In this document: positions 54,976 through 64,000 of the stretch, piece by piece
How positions within the stretch are numbered: the stretch's first letter is position 1
Layout of the letters: each line of letters starts with the position of its first letter
NCBI RefSeq assembly: GCF_014805685.1
Contig: NC_060893.1
Span: forward strand, 17,355,025 to 17,419,024
Reading direction: 5' to 3'
Source of the DNA: Silurus meridionalis
Taxonomy: Eukaryota > Chordata > Actinopteri > Siluriformes > Siluridae
DNA length: 64,000 nucleotides
The notes under the pieces: generated by a model
Databases searched by the model: none
Told to the model about the DNA's origin: nothing
What the model saw: only the letters and a program-made list of their open reading frames with translations
Translations under genes and position numbers: made by a program

Positions 54976-56415
54976 TAAAATAAAATAGAAATAGAAAGCT
55001 ATGGTAAATGAAACCACACTTTGTAACCATAGTGAAGCATTTCACAAAAAATACATAAATAAATAAATAAAACACACAACATATTAAATACTGAGGCATA
55101 TGCACCATAATCACATCAGGTTCCACTTCTGAGGACAGAAATTTAAGGCTACATTAGCTATTTGAAACAAATTCAGGCCATATATATGAGTGTATTTGGA
55201 CAGTTCAGGCAAATTGCTCTTACAGGACCTTAAAGGTGAAAACACTTTTTCTGAGAGCCCTCAGACTATAAAATGCATTAAACCTAAGCAAAAATTCCCC
55301 CAAAAGGGTCAAAATGCAGATATTAGACAAAGGTCACACATATTAGGAATTTAGAGTTTTGTATAAACCTTAGAAAAGACTTAGAAAACTTCACATACAA
55401 AATCTCATAATTGTGCCTTATAAAATGTTAGCCCCATCGTATAAGCATTTGTACTTTATTAAGGCATATCTGATTTGCATTCAGATCCTCTTTCCCAGGC
55501 AAAAAAATTGAATCAGTCAAATTGGAGATCTGATTAATTGAAACGGACAGTTGGGACAAAGTAAATTGAATCGATCTTTCCATTGCTACCATGCTTCACT
55601 GCACATATTCTGCACAAGGACAGAGAGGAGATGACTGTATTGGATACTGCATCAGCAAATCTGGGCACACCTCTTAATAAAGTGATCATTCAAATCCAAA
55701 CAGATTTTATAATTGGGTTGCTTTGTGCCATGTCACCTTTCACAACAAGAAGGCAAAGAAAGAGTTCAAAATCTTTTCAACGATTATTTTAAAATTAATT
55801 TCCATTACTATCACAAACCAATAAGTAGGGTCATACCCCCTTTTTTTTTTTTTTTTTTGAGTGCTGACTAGACCACATTATTATTCATATATTAATCACA
55901 ATAAAAATGCCCTCTAAGGTGCAATTACACAGAGGAAAACTGAAGAATTTGCTTTAATAGCTGCCCTTGAAATAGAAAAGAAAAAAAACATTTTGATTAA
56001 GCTTGGTAGAGGCCTACTATATATATGTATATATTAGTATGTGCACAAAAATTTACCCGGTGGGGTTTTTGTAGGGTGGAGGAAGTTTATAAAAGCCATT
56101 CCACCTACTTGCATGATTTTGGAAGGTTGAAGTTCAGCTCTACTGCATAAAAAGGGACATCAAAGAATAAGCAGAGATGCGAACAGACTTTATGCTTACA
56201 TGGTACAGGTGATCATACACAGAGGAGGACTGTTTCCTCTGATGCGGAAGGACTATTAGCACCTCAGCTAATGTCTGATTCTTAATACATTTGCAGGTAT
56301 GTGTACTGGCTTACAAGCTTTAAAATATCAACAGGGGAGATGTGTTGGGGTCGAGTTGAAGTATAGCTGATGGAAATTTCAAAATATATTGTATAATCTT
56401 TATACTGTGAAGTCA
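54976..56415. other. Unassigned AT-rich DNA
   Basis: No gene or repeat family was recognised. An AAAT run lies near 55053-55070 and a T run near 55841-55858. Confidence 0.45.
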
Positions 56416-56416
56416 A

Positions 56417-56697
56417 CCTCACGTCCCACATGCGCAAAAGGCAAGCGCTCCAAACACAACTGCCAGACTGGTGCTGAATGGACAGCGACACTGTCCACAC
56501 GGTATTGTGGAGAGTTGCGGTGCACATAGCAGGAGGGCAGGAGCCCCGATCAGCGGACTAAAAAGAATCCTCTTGCACAGCTTTACTTTTTCCTTTCCCC
56601 AATCACTCCTGTACACTGTGAATAAATACCATGTAAACTATTCAGATCCACTCTCCTGGTGCATGTGTTCCACCCTTCTCACGAGCGAGTGGCTACA
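56417..56697 (+). repeat. Partial 5' LTR of the gypsy element
   Basis: It runs from CCTCACGTCCCACATGCGC to CGAGCGAGTGGCTACA. ATAAATACC at about 56621 is a possible polyadenylation signal. The U3 start is missing. After it comes TGGTGAAGAAATGCGGG, where the primer site and Gag leader should be. Confidence 0.65.
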
Positions 56698-56702
56698 CTG
56701 GT

Positions 56703-57060
56703 GAAGAAATGCGGGTTCTGGAACACAAAACGGGAAATCCCCATCCCGCCCCAAACCTTTGACCCCATATTGAAACACCTGTTGGAAACAAACATTAAGA
56801 AACAGATGGTTGTATACAGGAAATGGTGAAAGAAATCCACGCAGCTACTCAAGCTGCAAAAAAAGTAAGAGGATGACGGCAAACCCGTCCTTAGCCCAGC
56901 ACAGAAAGCGCAATGCCTACTCGCTAAAATGACTGCGAGGGACAATCCACAAACATTTTTACACACGTTCGAGTGCATTGGAACACGCAAGGGCTGGCCA
57001 AAAACGTGGATGGGTGCAGCTCATAGCTCCCTACCTCACAGGGGATGCCCAACTTGCGTA
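56703..57060 (+). pseudogene. Gypsy Gag remnant
   Basis: The frame reads MRVLEHKTGNPHPAPNL from about 56709, then a stop and frame changes. IHAATQAAKKV at about 56838-56870 and IFTHVRVHWNTQG follow. This resembles the N-terminal, pre-capsid part of Gag in a common fish gypsy group. No complete capsid or zinc knuckle is present. Confidence 0.55.
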
Positions 57061-57122
57061 CTAAAGTCTCCCTATAAGGTCAGCAGAAAATTACAATATA
57101 CTAAAGGAAGAAATCCTAGACT

Positions 57123-57960
57123 ATGACTCACCTGGTTCAGCACAAGATAAATACGCTGCCAGGGGTGGTAGTCCGTCAGCGTCCCTACAGGGTCCCGGAG
57201 GCCCGTCGCCATGCTATCGAGGAAGAGGTGGACCAAATGTTGCATGATGGAATAATTGAGCAGTCAGCCAGCCCACTTTCCAGCCCCATAGTGGTGGTGC
57301 CGAAGCCAGACGGGAGTCTAAGACCCTGTAATAACTTCCACAAGCTCAACCAGATTTCAGAGGTTGACAGCTACCCACTACCCTGAGTGGACGATCTGGT
57401 GGAAGGCTTGGGAAGGGCCAGATTCATTATCACGTTGGAGAGGCCAGGGCTAGGACAGCGTTCAGCACCGCTAGCGGACCCGTTTGGCCTCCACAGAGCA
57501 CCAGCCTTCTTCCAGCGGCTTATGGACATAGTCCTGCATCCACACCAGCACTTTGCGGCTGCCTACCTTGACGACGTGGTCATCCACTCCAGAACATAGA
57601 CAGACCGCCTACACCATCTGCGCGAGGTGCTGGGAGAGCTAAGGAAGGCCGGTCTGATGGCGAATCCATGGAAGTGCCACCTGGAGCTGACCGAAGCACA
57701 CTACCTGGGGTACCATATTGGCAGAGGCACTGCTAAACCTGTTGAAACCGCAGGAAAAAAAAATAGAGATAGACAGGTACGTGCTTTCTTAGGCTTGGCA
57801 AGCTACTACCGGAGATTTATGCTTAACTTCTCCTCTATAGCATCCCTCCTCTCAGATCTCACGAAAAAGGGACAACCTGAGCGAGTCCAGTGGACGGAGA
57901 GAGCAGAAAAAGCATTCCAGTCCCTGAAAAAGGCTGTGGCGTTGGCCTCACCTCCCACCA
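57123..57960 (+). pseudogene. Gypsy Pol (RT/RNase H) remnant
   Basis: Reading from 57123: NTLPGVVVRQRPYRVPEARR, HAIEEEVDQMLHDGIIEQSA, SPIVVVPKPDGSLRPCNNFH, then a stop at 57384. Then comes a gap where the active-site strand leading to YWQ is expected, FQRLMDIVLHPHQHF, and YLDDVVIHS with the catalytic YLDD at 57564-57575. A stop follows at 57597. ELTEAHYLGYHIGRG and RAFLGLASYYRRFM lead to a break at about 57940, where LTR sequence takes over. The enzyme copied element RNA into DNA. Two stops and at least two deletions disable it. Confidence 0.8.
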
Positions 57961-58070
57961 CGCAAGAGGCAAGCGCTCCAAACACAACTGCCAGAAGGGT
58001 GCTGAATGGACAGTGCTACTTCAGCAGCCATATTGGGAAGAGCTGCAGCGCACAAGGCAGGAGGGCGGCA
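57946..58070 (+). repeat. 3' LTR fragment of the gypsy element
   Basis: This repeats 56417-56535 with scattered differences. It follows directly on a broken Pol frame, so the deletion joined Pol to the inside of the 3' LTR. Confidence 0.65.
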
Positions 58071-59040
58071 GTTTAAATCTTAAAGGTGCATCACTGATAG
58101 AAGCCTGTGAGCTGCATTTTGTTACACAGCACAAAGTGCCACAATAAGCAGCTGTTTTAATGCTTATACAGAATATTATAGCGGCTCAAATAACTTTTTT
58201 TATTATTAGTAATGGTAATAGGGCTTCTTTTTTTGTGAGTTGTGATTCATTTTTGGTTTTCAACAGTATACCGTGTAATGGATTACAAGAACTGTAGATT
58301 GATGCAAGTACTGGATCAGAGCAATTTATTTAATATCAAAGGCAAATAAACCAAAATGGCAGACAAACAAACATCAAGTTAAGCCAATATAAGGCAGTCA
58401 TAAAACATCAATGAAAGGGCAAAACTGAGAAAGTATTAAACAAAATTTGTTTTAAAGTGAGAAACATAAGACTTGGAATGAAAAAACAAAAAACATCTTA
58501 TAAGAACGTTTTATAAAATATAAAGACAGAAATACCAACATAAATGTCGGGCTTGTTGTATCTTCAATGTGACTGTGTCACTGTGGCTACTCACTCTGTA
58601 CCGGATATGAGATTTATTTTGGCCATCTATTAAAATGCTAAAGAAACCATAGCGCTAGTGTTAGCCGCTAACCAGGAAGAGAATTCTTTAGCGTTTTATG
58701 TTCAGCTTTAAGAATTTCTCTTAAAAGGCAGTTCCACCCAGCAAGGGAGTAAATGAATGAAGGATGTAAGTAATTAAGACATTTGTTTTTCAGTATGCTG
58801 AATTAAGTAGACAGTTAAGTAGATCATATCTCTAGAAAATGGGTGTTAAATCTATTAAATTTTTGATTAAATATTTCTATTTATTACATTTTATTTATTC
58901 AATTTATGATTACTCAATTTAATTAATATAATAAAAAGTGAATTGCATTCATTTGATTTATTCTATTTCATATTTATTATAAAATATTTTATGTAATATT
59001 TAATCAAGCAGGTATTTTATTTAAAATTGCTTAAAAAATG
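58071..59040. other. Unassigned AT-rich DNA
   Basis: No gene or repeat family was recognised. Confidence 0.4.
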
Positions 59041-59044
59041 TAAA

Positions 59045-59300
59045 ATGTTGATGGTGATACAGTTCTACAGTTCACGCTGGAGAACACTCACGGACTGCTC
59101 ACGCAAGGACTCTCTTGGAGTACTACCTTTCTCAGGATTGTGTGTATTTTTCGGACTTAAACTTTCCATAGGATTACCAGAGCTTATAGGACTTTCATGT
59201 ACTTTATAATTTGCTGTTTTCCCTATTTGTCTGATTGTTTCATTAAAACCTCATTCTACTGAACTTCAGTTTCGTGCGAGTTCTTCTGGCCTGACACCTA
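59045..59300 (+). repeat. LTR-like 3' fragment
   Basis: GGACTGCTCACGCAAGGACT, GGATTGTGTGTATTTTTCGG and GTTTCATTAAAACCTCATTC lead to GAGTTCTTCTGGCCTGACAC near 59296. This resembles the R/U5 part of a fish gypsy LTR, with ATTAAAA as a polyadenylation-type signal. There is no coding sequence beside it. Confidence 0.4.
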
Positions 59301-61585
59301 ACATATAACCTACAACACCCTCTATTTTATGAATAATTCGAAGATTTCTATTATATGTATTTATGTAGCTTGTGGGTAAAAGCTTGTAAAACCATATTTA
59401 AGGAGAAAAAGCAGTGGTTCCAAAACATAGTCATCTGGAACACTAAAATAATTCGCATAATATGTTTTAAAAGCTGCTTTGTAATTAAGTATTATAATCT
59501 AAGTGACAGGAAACCAGTTTAATCACTGCCATTTCAGTAACGTGGTAAACTAGGATAACTAACTGAAATACTGTATGTGTGAAGTGCTTTAACCTTTTTC
59601 AAGGATAACTGTTGAGAAGTGTTAGCACACTGAAGCTAAAGGAGTTTACAAAAAAAGCCTTATGAGAGAAGGTGATCTCAGGTTTCACCTCAGATGTGGG
59701 AGTTAGGATTTGGAGTGAATGAGCACACACTCATTCCTGACAGTTTGACTTCATGTTCTTGTGTTAAAAGCTCCCCATAATACCTAACCATTCACAAGGT
59801 TCAGTTCGCTGATTGCAAACAGCCGTAAAGCTGAGTGTCAATATAATTGAGTGACTCAGATTTGATTTTCCAAATTTTGATCTGTCTTGTCTGTTGACCA
59901 GCCAGGAGCATGATGTCTGAAGCATTTTCAATAAGTTAAGACAATTATCTAATAGTGTATTGATTAACATTTTAAAGACTAAGGCTCTGATTACACAGAC
60001 AAAAAAGTGTATTTTTTCTAGTGTAGACAGAATACTGCATCATTCATATTGCATCATGTTATACACACACCATTTCACCTAGTACCATAATTTAAAAATA
60101 TACAAACATACAAGGAATATAAATTTGCATAATTTAAATAAATTAGTAACTTAACTCTCGTTGTCTTTTGTTTAAATTCAATTGTTCACTTTGAATTACT
60201 GATTCTGGTTTATTTTCAAAGCTGGTCTATTCAAATATAAATGTTTTGGTCAAAATCTAATGTAATGCAATGATGATAAACATTTTCAGGCAGTTATTAG
60301 CTTTTCTTTTAGAGTAGATAAGGTGGATGTGTTAATATGATCAAGGCCTTACACTGACACTGCATCCATACAGCTTTCTGTCTACAAAAGACTCTACATT
60401 TTTTACACAGCATTTAAACATGAAATGAAAATTTTAGTGTGGTTTGTCATGTTCATCTGTAAAGATCATATGACAATATGATTTTAAAAATATAAAATTG
60501 TAAAAACAATGTTTTTGAAATGGATGTATACTGGGAAAACCAACTGGACTATTTTTGAGACTGAATTCTGCCAGAAATATAAAAAAGAGCCCCCAAAAAT
60601 CATGTTATGACAAACATTTAAAAGTATATTATTCTGGCATCTGAAACTGATTTTAAGAAATCATAAATAAATTCCATCAAAACAACCTGAAATCGATTTT
60701 ATCTCAATGCTAATGCTTCCTTCAAGTACTTGAACTACAGTGGACTCTCATTTTCAGAAACTTCATAAAGAAGTAAATGTAAAAATTTCACCACACTTTT
60801 ATCAACTTTAGAGAATGGTTTTAAAAAATGCTTTCGGTTTTCAAAAACAATTTGAAATAGCAGAATGGATCAACGTCAGACATTCTCCAAGAACTCTGCT
60901 TTCTAGAAAACACCATTTCATTCAAATATGGCCACCAGAGACTTCACTTCCTTTCCAGCAACAGACTCATTCACATGGTTAGTAATCACACAAAGCTTAG
61001 AGCAATTTCACCTAAAGTGATTTAATAAGCCCCAGTTTCATCAAGCATTTTGCCAATGATGTTCAGAGTTTATAACCCATTTTTGATTCTCTTTTTTGAG
61101 TTTTGCCTCTCATTGATATTTTGCAGGTATCTGGATTCCAATTTGGTTTGATCTATTGACATTTTTTAGCGGTGTTGCACCTAATAAATTTCTCCCAGCA
61201 TTTGGGTCTTTCTCATTTTACCAACTGAAACAATAAGAAAGAATGCATTTAGCGCATTTCAGTGTACCTGTCAAAGTGAAGCCTATGCCTAAGACTGTAG
61301 CCATTATAATCCTGGAAAGTCTAAAAGATGCATCAGACACTCTTTGGCTCAAGTGTGAAGTGTAACAGTAAAAAGTAAAAGTAAAAAGAGACAGTCAGCA
61401 ATTTTATCTACAAATAATGAACATTTAAAGAGTCTGGGTGGTGGGTTTAAATTAGTGAATGATGAAAATACAGGTCTACTGAATAAACTTAGTGTGCACT
61501 AGCTGACTTATTCCTGTATTTGTGTCTACACAAACACATTTTTAGCACAATACACTACGACTAGCATACACACACCTCGCACATC
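59301..61585. other. Unassigned AT-rich DNA
   Basis: No gene or repeat family was recognised. A duplicated AAAAGTAAAAGT run lies at about 61371-61385. Confidence 0.45.
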
Positions 61586-61587
61586 TA

Positions 61588-62230
61588 CCATATTTTCCGG
61601 ACTATAAGCCGCTACTTTTTCCCCACGCATTGAACCCAGCGGCTTAAACAATGAAGCGGTTAAATTTTTTTTTCCAGGGGTTTTTCTCGGTTGCACAAGC
61701 GTCATGCCGCCAAAAACTGACCCCCGTAACATTAGAACAAAAAAATTGCTGAACGGATTAAGGTTAACCAATGAAACTCTTTATATTAAATTGCGCTCCC
61801 ACTGAATCGGGCCGCTCCACATCATAAATACTGACGTTTGACCTGCCGCTCACTCGGACTGTCAACAGAAAAGGCGACGTTACGCTGAAAACAACCGGGC
61901 TTGAAAAAACGCACTTCACCTGTGTTCTGAGCTGCACGGCATCGGGAGAATAGCTTCACCGATGGTGATTTTTAAACGCACGACGATGCCAAAAGAAAAA
62001 CTCCCAAGAGAAATTGTTGTGAAAGGAAGGAGGAAGACAGTGAACAATGACTTTCTTGGTAGGCTACTGTTTAGATACAAGCCGTGTAACAGGCACTTTC
62101 TTTCGTTAAAGCCTGTGTAAAGTTCATTAGTTTCAATGTAGGCAGGTGCTTATGTTCAAAATAAAAATATTTGTCAAATTCAGTGGGTGCTGCTTATATT
62201 TGGGTGCGTTTAATAGTCCGGAAATTACGG
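61588..62230. mobile_element. TA-flanked MITE, copy 2 (complete)
   Basis: TA at 61586-61587 and 62231-62232 flanks a 643-bp element. The ends are CCATATTTTCCGGACTATAA and, reverse-complemented, CCGTAATTTCCGGACTATTA. The interior aligns in reverse complement with copy 1 at 31739-32982. Its interior has a short coding-like stretch (MPKEKLPREIVVKGRRK at about 61987-62037) which might be a transposase scrap. It gives the undisturbed size of the family. Confidence 0.75.
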
Positions 62231-62232
62231 TA

Positions 62233-62929
62233 AATTTATGAAGCTCATCTTTCAACTGATGTGAAAAATATAATTTTAAATCCACAATTGTTTTGTATAA
62301 TGTTTTTTTTTTTTTTTTTTTTACTTCTCTCCTTTCTTCTGCAGTTCTACAACTTTAAACACATCTATTCCTTTCACAGTAACAGCCATCCTATTTTTCT
62401 TTTTGTCTACCTGTCTCTTTTGCTCCTTTACTAGTTGAGTCTCTCAAATGAAAACATCCACTGAACTGGAGTGGAGATTCTCTCTCTCTCTCTCTCTCTC
62501 TCTCTTGCTCTCTCCCCCTCCCCTTTTTTTTCTTTTTACTTTTGTAAATGGACTTGCCATTTCTTTTGCTCACTTTCTGAAATTTCAACCAGTGTTCAAT
62601 CAAGCAGGAATCACAATCTGAAGCTTCAAACCCTCAATCTGATCAACTCACCCATCTCACTCCTTCCTCCATGATTCATGATTCTCTCTTTCTTTCTGTT
62701 TCTCTCTTCCTTGCCATTGAATTGTCTTGATGAACTGCAGCTGCTATTGTGCTTTAAAAGAAAAACCTACAGTCTATTTAAGAATGATTCAATGAAAACA
62801 AGAGAGAAAGAGAGGTTTTGGAGCAAAAAAGGCATAAATATAAAAAAAAAACCTTTACAAAATGGTACCAGAAGTGATAAAGCTGGCTTGTTTTCATTGC
62901 TGTGTTTTTACACTTGCAAGGAAGCTGTA
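62233..62929. other. Unassigned DNA with a (CT)n run
   Basis: A T run at 62305-62322 and a CT microsatellite at 62480-62504. No gene was recognised. Confidence 0.45.
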
Positions 62930-62984
62930 GTTGTTGAGACTAATCAGTGCGCTCTGTTTCAGTCTGACACCAGACACCAGCCTC

Positions 62985-63463
62985 AGGGGGGATACGCCAA
63001 GCAGAGAAGTGTGGGAAGTGACAGGGGAATGCCGCCAAGTGTTCTTCGGCCAGCTGGACCACCTTATCCACCGATGCTGGACTCTGACACTGGACCCTCT
63101 CTGTTGTCCTTGCCGGAAGCCGTGCAACAAACTGCTCTAATGCCACGAGCTTGAGGATCTTGTCGGCACTTCAGTCCTCATCTAGCAATCACTTCCTGCA
63201 GGCGTCGCAAAGCTGTTGGGTGAAAACTTGGGAGCGGAAACAATGTCTTTGCTGCTCCTGGGTCCGTCTTACTTGCTGCAGAATTGCCTGCTTCAGGTCA
63301 CTGTATTCGAGCATGTGTCCGGCAGGCAGTTGCTGGGTGGCAAGCTGGGCCTCTGTCTGAAACGCTGTTATTGCTCCATGCACACTTAGAAAGAGGGGCT
63401 GGTGTTGGGCTGCTGGAGCTCAACAAGTGCCTTGACCAGCTCACCCAGCGACAAAGACTCCAT
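62985..63463 (-). pseudogene. SCAN-like Gag remnant
   Basis: The ATG at 63463 opens MESLSLGELVKALVELQQPN, ending in a stop after SPSF. A shifted frame then gives AITAFQTEAQLATQQLPAGH, MLEYSDLKQAILQQVRRTQE and a stop after DACRK. A third frame, from 63146, gives ALEQFVARLPARTTERVQCQ and ASVDKVVQLAEEHLAAFP. The RFR...CRKWL and LEQF...LP...V.LAE spacing follows the helices of the SCAN domain, which is derived from Gag capsids of Gmr1-like elements. Intact Gag would assemble particles. Two frame changes break it. A degraded host SCAN gene is less likely because LTRs flank it. Confidence 0.65.
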
Positions 63464-63534
63464 GGCAAGACCCCTGCTTTCCTTCTTGGGTTTCGGCAAC
63501 AGTGTAAGAGACTCACTGGTTCCATGCTAGAAGA

Positions 63535-63944
63535 AGAACAGACATGCATTCGTTCAAGAAGCAGAGATTTCTTTATTTTACTTACGCCCCGGTGCTTTCC
63601 TTCCCAGTACTTACGCTGGGGATCAGCCACACTCACAGTTTTGGACACCTTTCCTCATCGTCTGCCTGAACCCACTCGCTGATCAGATTGTCTTTCCTTG
63701 GCGTCCAACCAAGCTCCTTCGCGGACCAGCTTGCCTTCTTTTTGAAGTACGCCTGTGCTCAATCACCATTCAGAGACCCTTATGCTTTCCTCTGCTTGGT
63801 GTGTCTCCTCCCCCCAAGACCGGTGTCTTTCTCCTCTTTATTTTGCATTGCCAGACACTCCTGGCTCCGCCCTCCAAAATGAGCGCTAAGACTACACCTC
63901 TAGCTGCTGCAACTAATCAGTGCACTCTGTTTCAGTCTGGCACA
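63535..63944 (-). repeat. 5' LTR of the SCAN-Gag element
   Basis: It starts TGTGCCAGACTGAAACAG and ends TTCTTCTTCTAGCA (element orientation). An AATAAAG polyadenylation signal lies near 63838-63844 and another near 63570-63577. TGGAACCAGTGAGTC follows the LTR end, where a primer-binding site is expected. Confidence 0.65.
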
Positions 63945-64000
63945 CTTGCTGCAGCACACTTTTCAGAGGATGAAAAATCAACAAATGCAAAAAACTCCAC

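Larger units (their letters stand above)
56417..58070 (+). mobile_element. Ty3/gypsy LTR retrotransposon, internally deleted
   Basis: A partial 5' LTR (56417-56697), Gag remnant (56703-57060), Pol remnant (57123-57960) and fragment of the 3' LTR (57946-58070) occur in order. The two LTR fragments share about 120 bases, including GGCAAGCGCTCCAAACACAA and GGTGCTGAATGGACAG. Most of Gag, the protease, the RT core, the rest of RNase H and the integrase are missing, and stops are present. It is inactive. Confidence 0.8.
62930..63944 (-). mobile_element. LTR retrotransposon with SCAN-like Gag, Pol deleted
   Basis: On the minus strand: a 410-bp LTR (63944-63535) with TG...CA ends, a 71-base leader, a Gag gene (63463 to about 62985) and then the first 34 or so bases of a second LTR (62971-62938). 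No protease, RT or integrase lies between. The repeated LTR start (CAGTCTG, TTTCAGTCTG and ACTAATCAGTGC on the plus strand) differs at only a few positions. The SCAN-type capsid suggests a Gmr1-like Ty3/gypsy element. Confidence 0.7.

Noticed and set aside
62940..63463. A host SCAN-domain gene
   Set aside because: LTR sequence flanks it on both sides and the frame is broken twice, so a retrotransposon Gag is the simpler explanation.

Overview
The window looks like intergenic or intronic DNA from a ray-finned fish. It is AT-rich and full of long dinucleotide microsatellites, and it carries a fish-type mix of transposable elements: several Tc1/mariner lineages, DIRS-type tyrosine-recombinase retrotransposons, RTE and L2-clade LINEs, a tRNA-derived SINE sharing the L2 tail, Ty3/gypsy fragments, a hAT-like element and TA-flanked MITEs. 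The SINE/LINE tail type makes an otophysan (catfish- or characin-like) fish a reasonable guess, not a demonstrated one. I found no convincing host gene, tRNA, rRNA or CRISPR array. Every protein-like reading frame I can recognise is mobile-element debris.

Layout. 1-2650: unassigned, with two weak exon-like stretches. 2657-3872: 5' end of a DIRS copy (a, minus strand) split by a 683-bp internally deleted Tc1/mariner element. 5282-7199: DIRS copy b (plus) with both inverted terminal repeats, ORF1 and recombinase remnants but no reverse transcriptase. 9100-10190: GT microsatellites and a SINE. 12660-14880: DIRS copy c (plus) with RT, RNase H and recombinase remnants. 18575-21421: a degenerate Tc1-type element and a fold-back Tc1 whose two halves both begin with the transposase 5' end in opposite orientation. 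21943-24905: an LTR-like fragment, then an RTE LINE interrupted by an L2 LINE with a 5-bp target duplication. 25074-25958: hAT-like element. 27357-30599: RTE tail, GC-rich LTR-like block, pogo-like MITE and a truncated Tc1. 31739-32982: TA-flanked MITE with another nested inside it. 34728-39950: the longest DIRS copy (d, minus), with both terminal repeats, an internal complementary region, an intact YIDD motif and two LINE tails inside ORF1.

41505-43788 is a nearly perfect 1.14-kb tandem duplication with a GTGT microhomology. 48669-48789 is a GATA array, 49315-50020 another L2, 50119-50181 a perfect palindrome, and 51572-52101 a deleted mariner. 53417-54973 is the best-preserved element: a DD37E Tc1/mariner transposon broken by one frameshift. 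56417-58070 is an internally deleted Ty3/gypsy element. 61588-62230 is a complete second copy of the TA-flanked MITE. 62930-63944 is a pol-less LTR element whose Gag resembles the SCAN/Gmr1-like capsid family.

There is no operon-like cooperation. The relationships are nesting (which element inserted into which), deletion patterns that separate enzymatic domains between copies, and parasitism (SINE using the L2 tail). All family names come from recognising residues and ends by eye, and no database search was possible.
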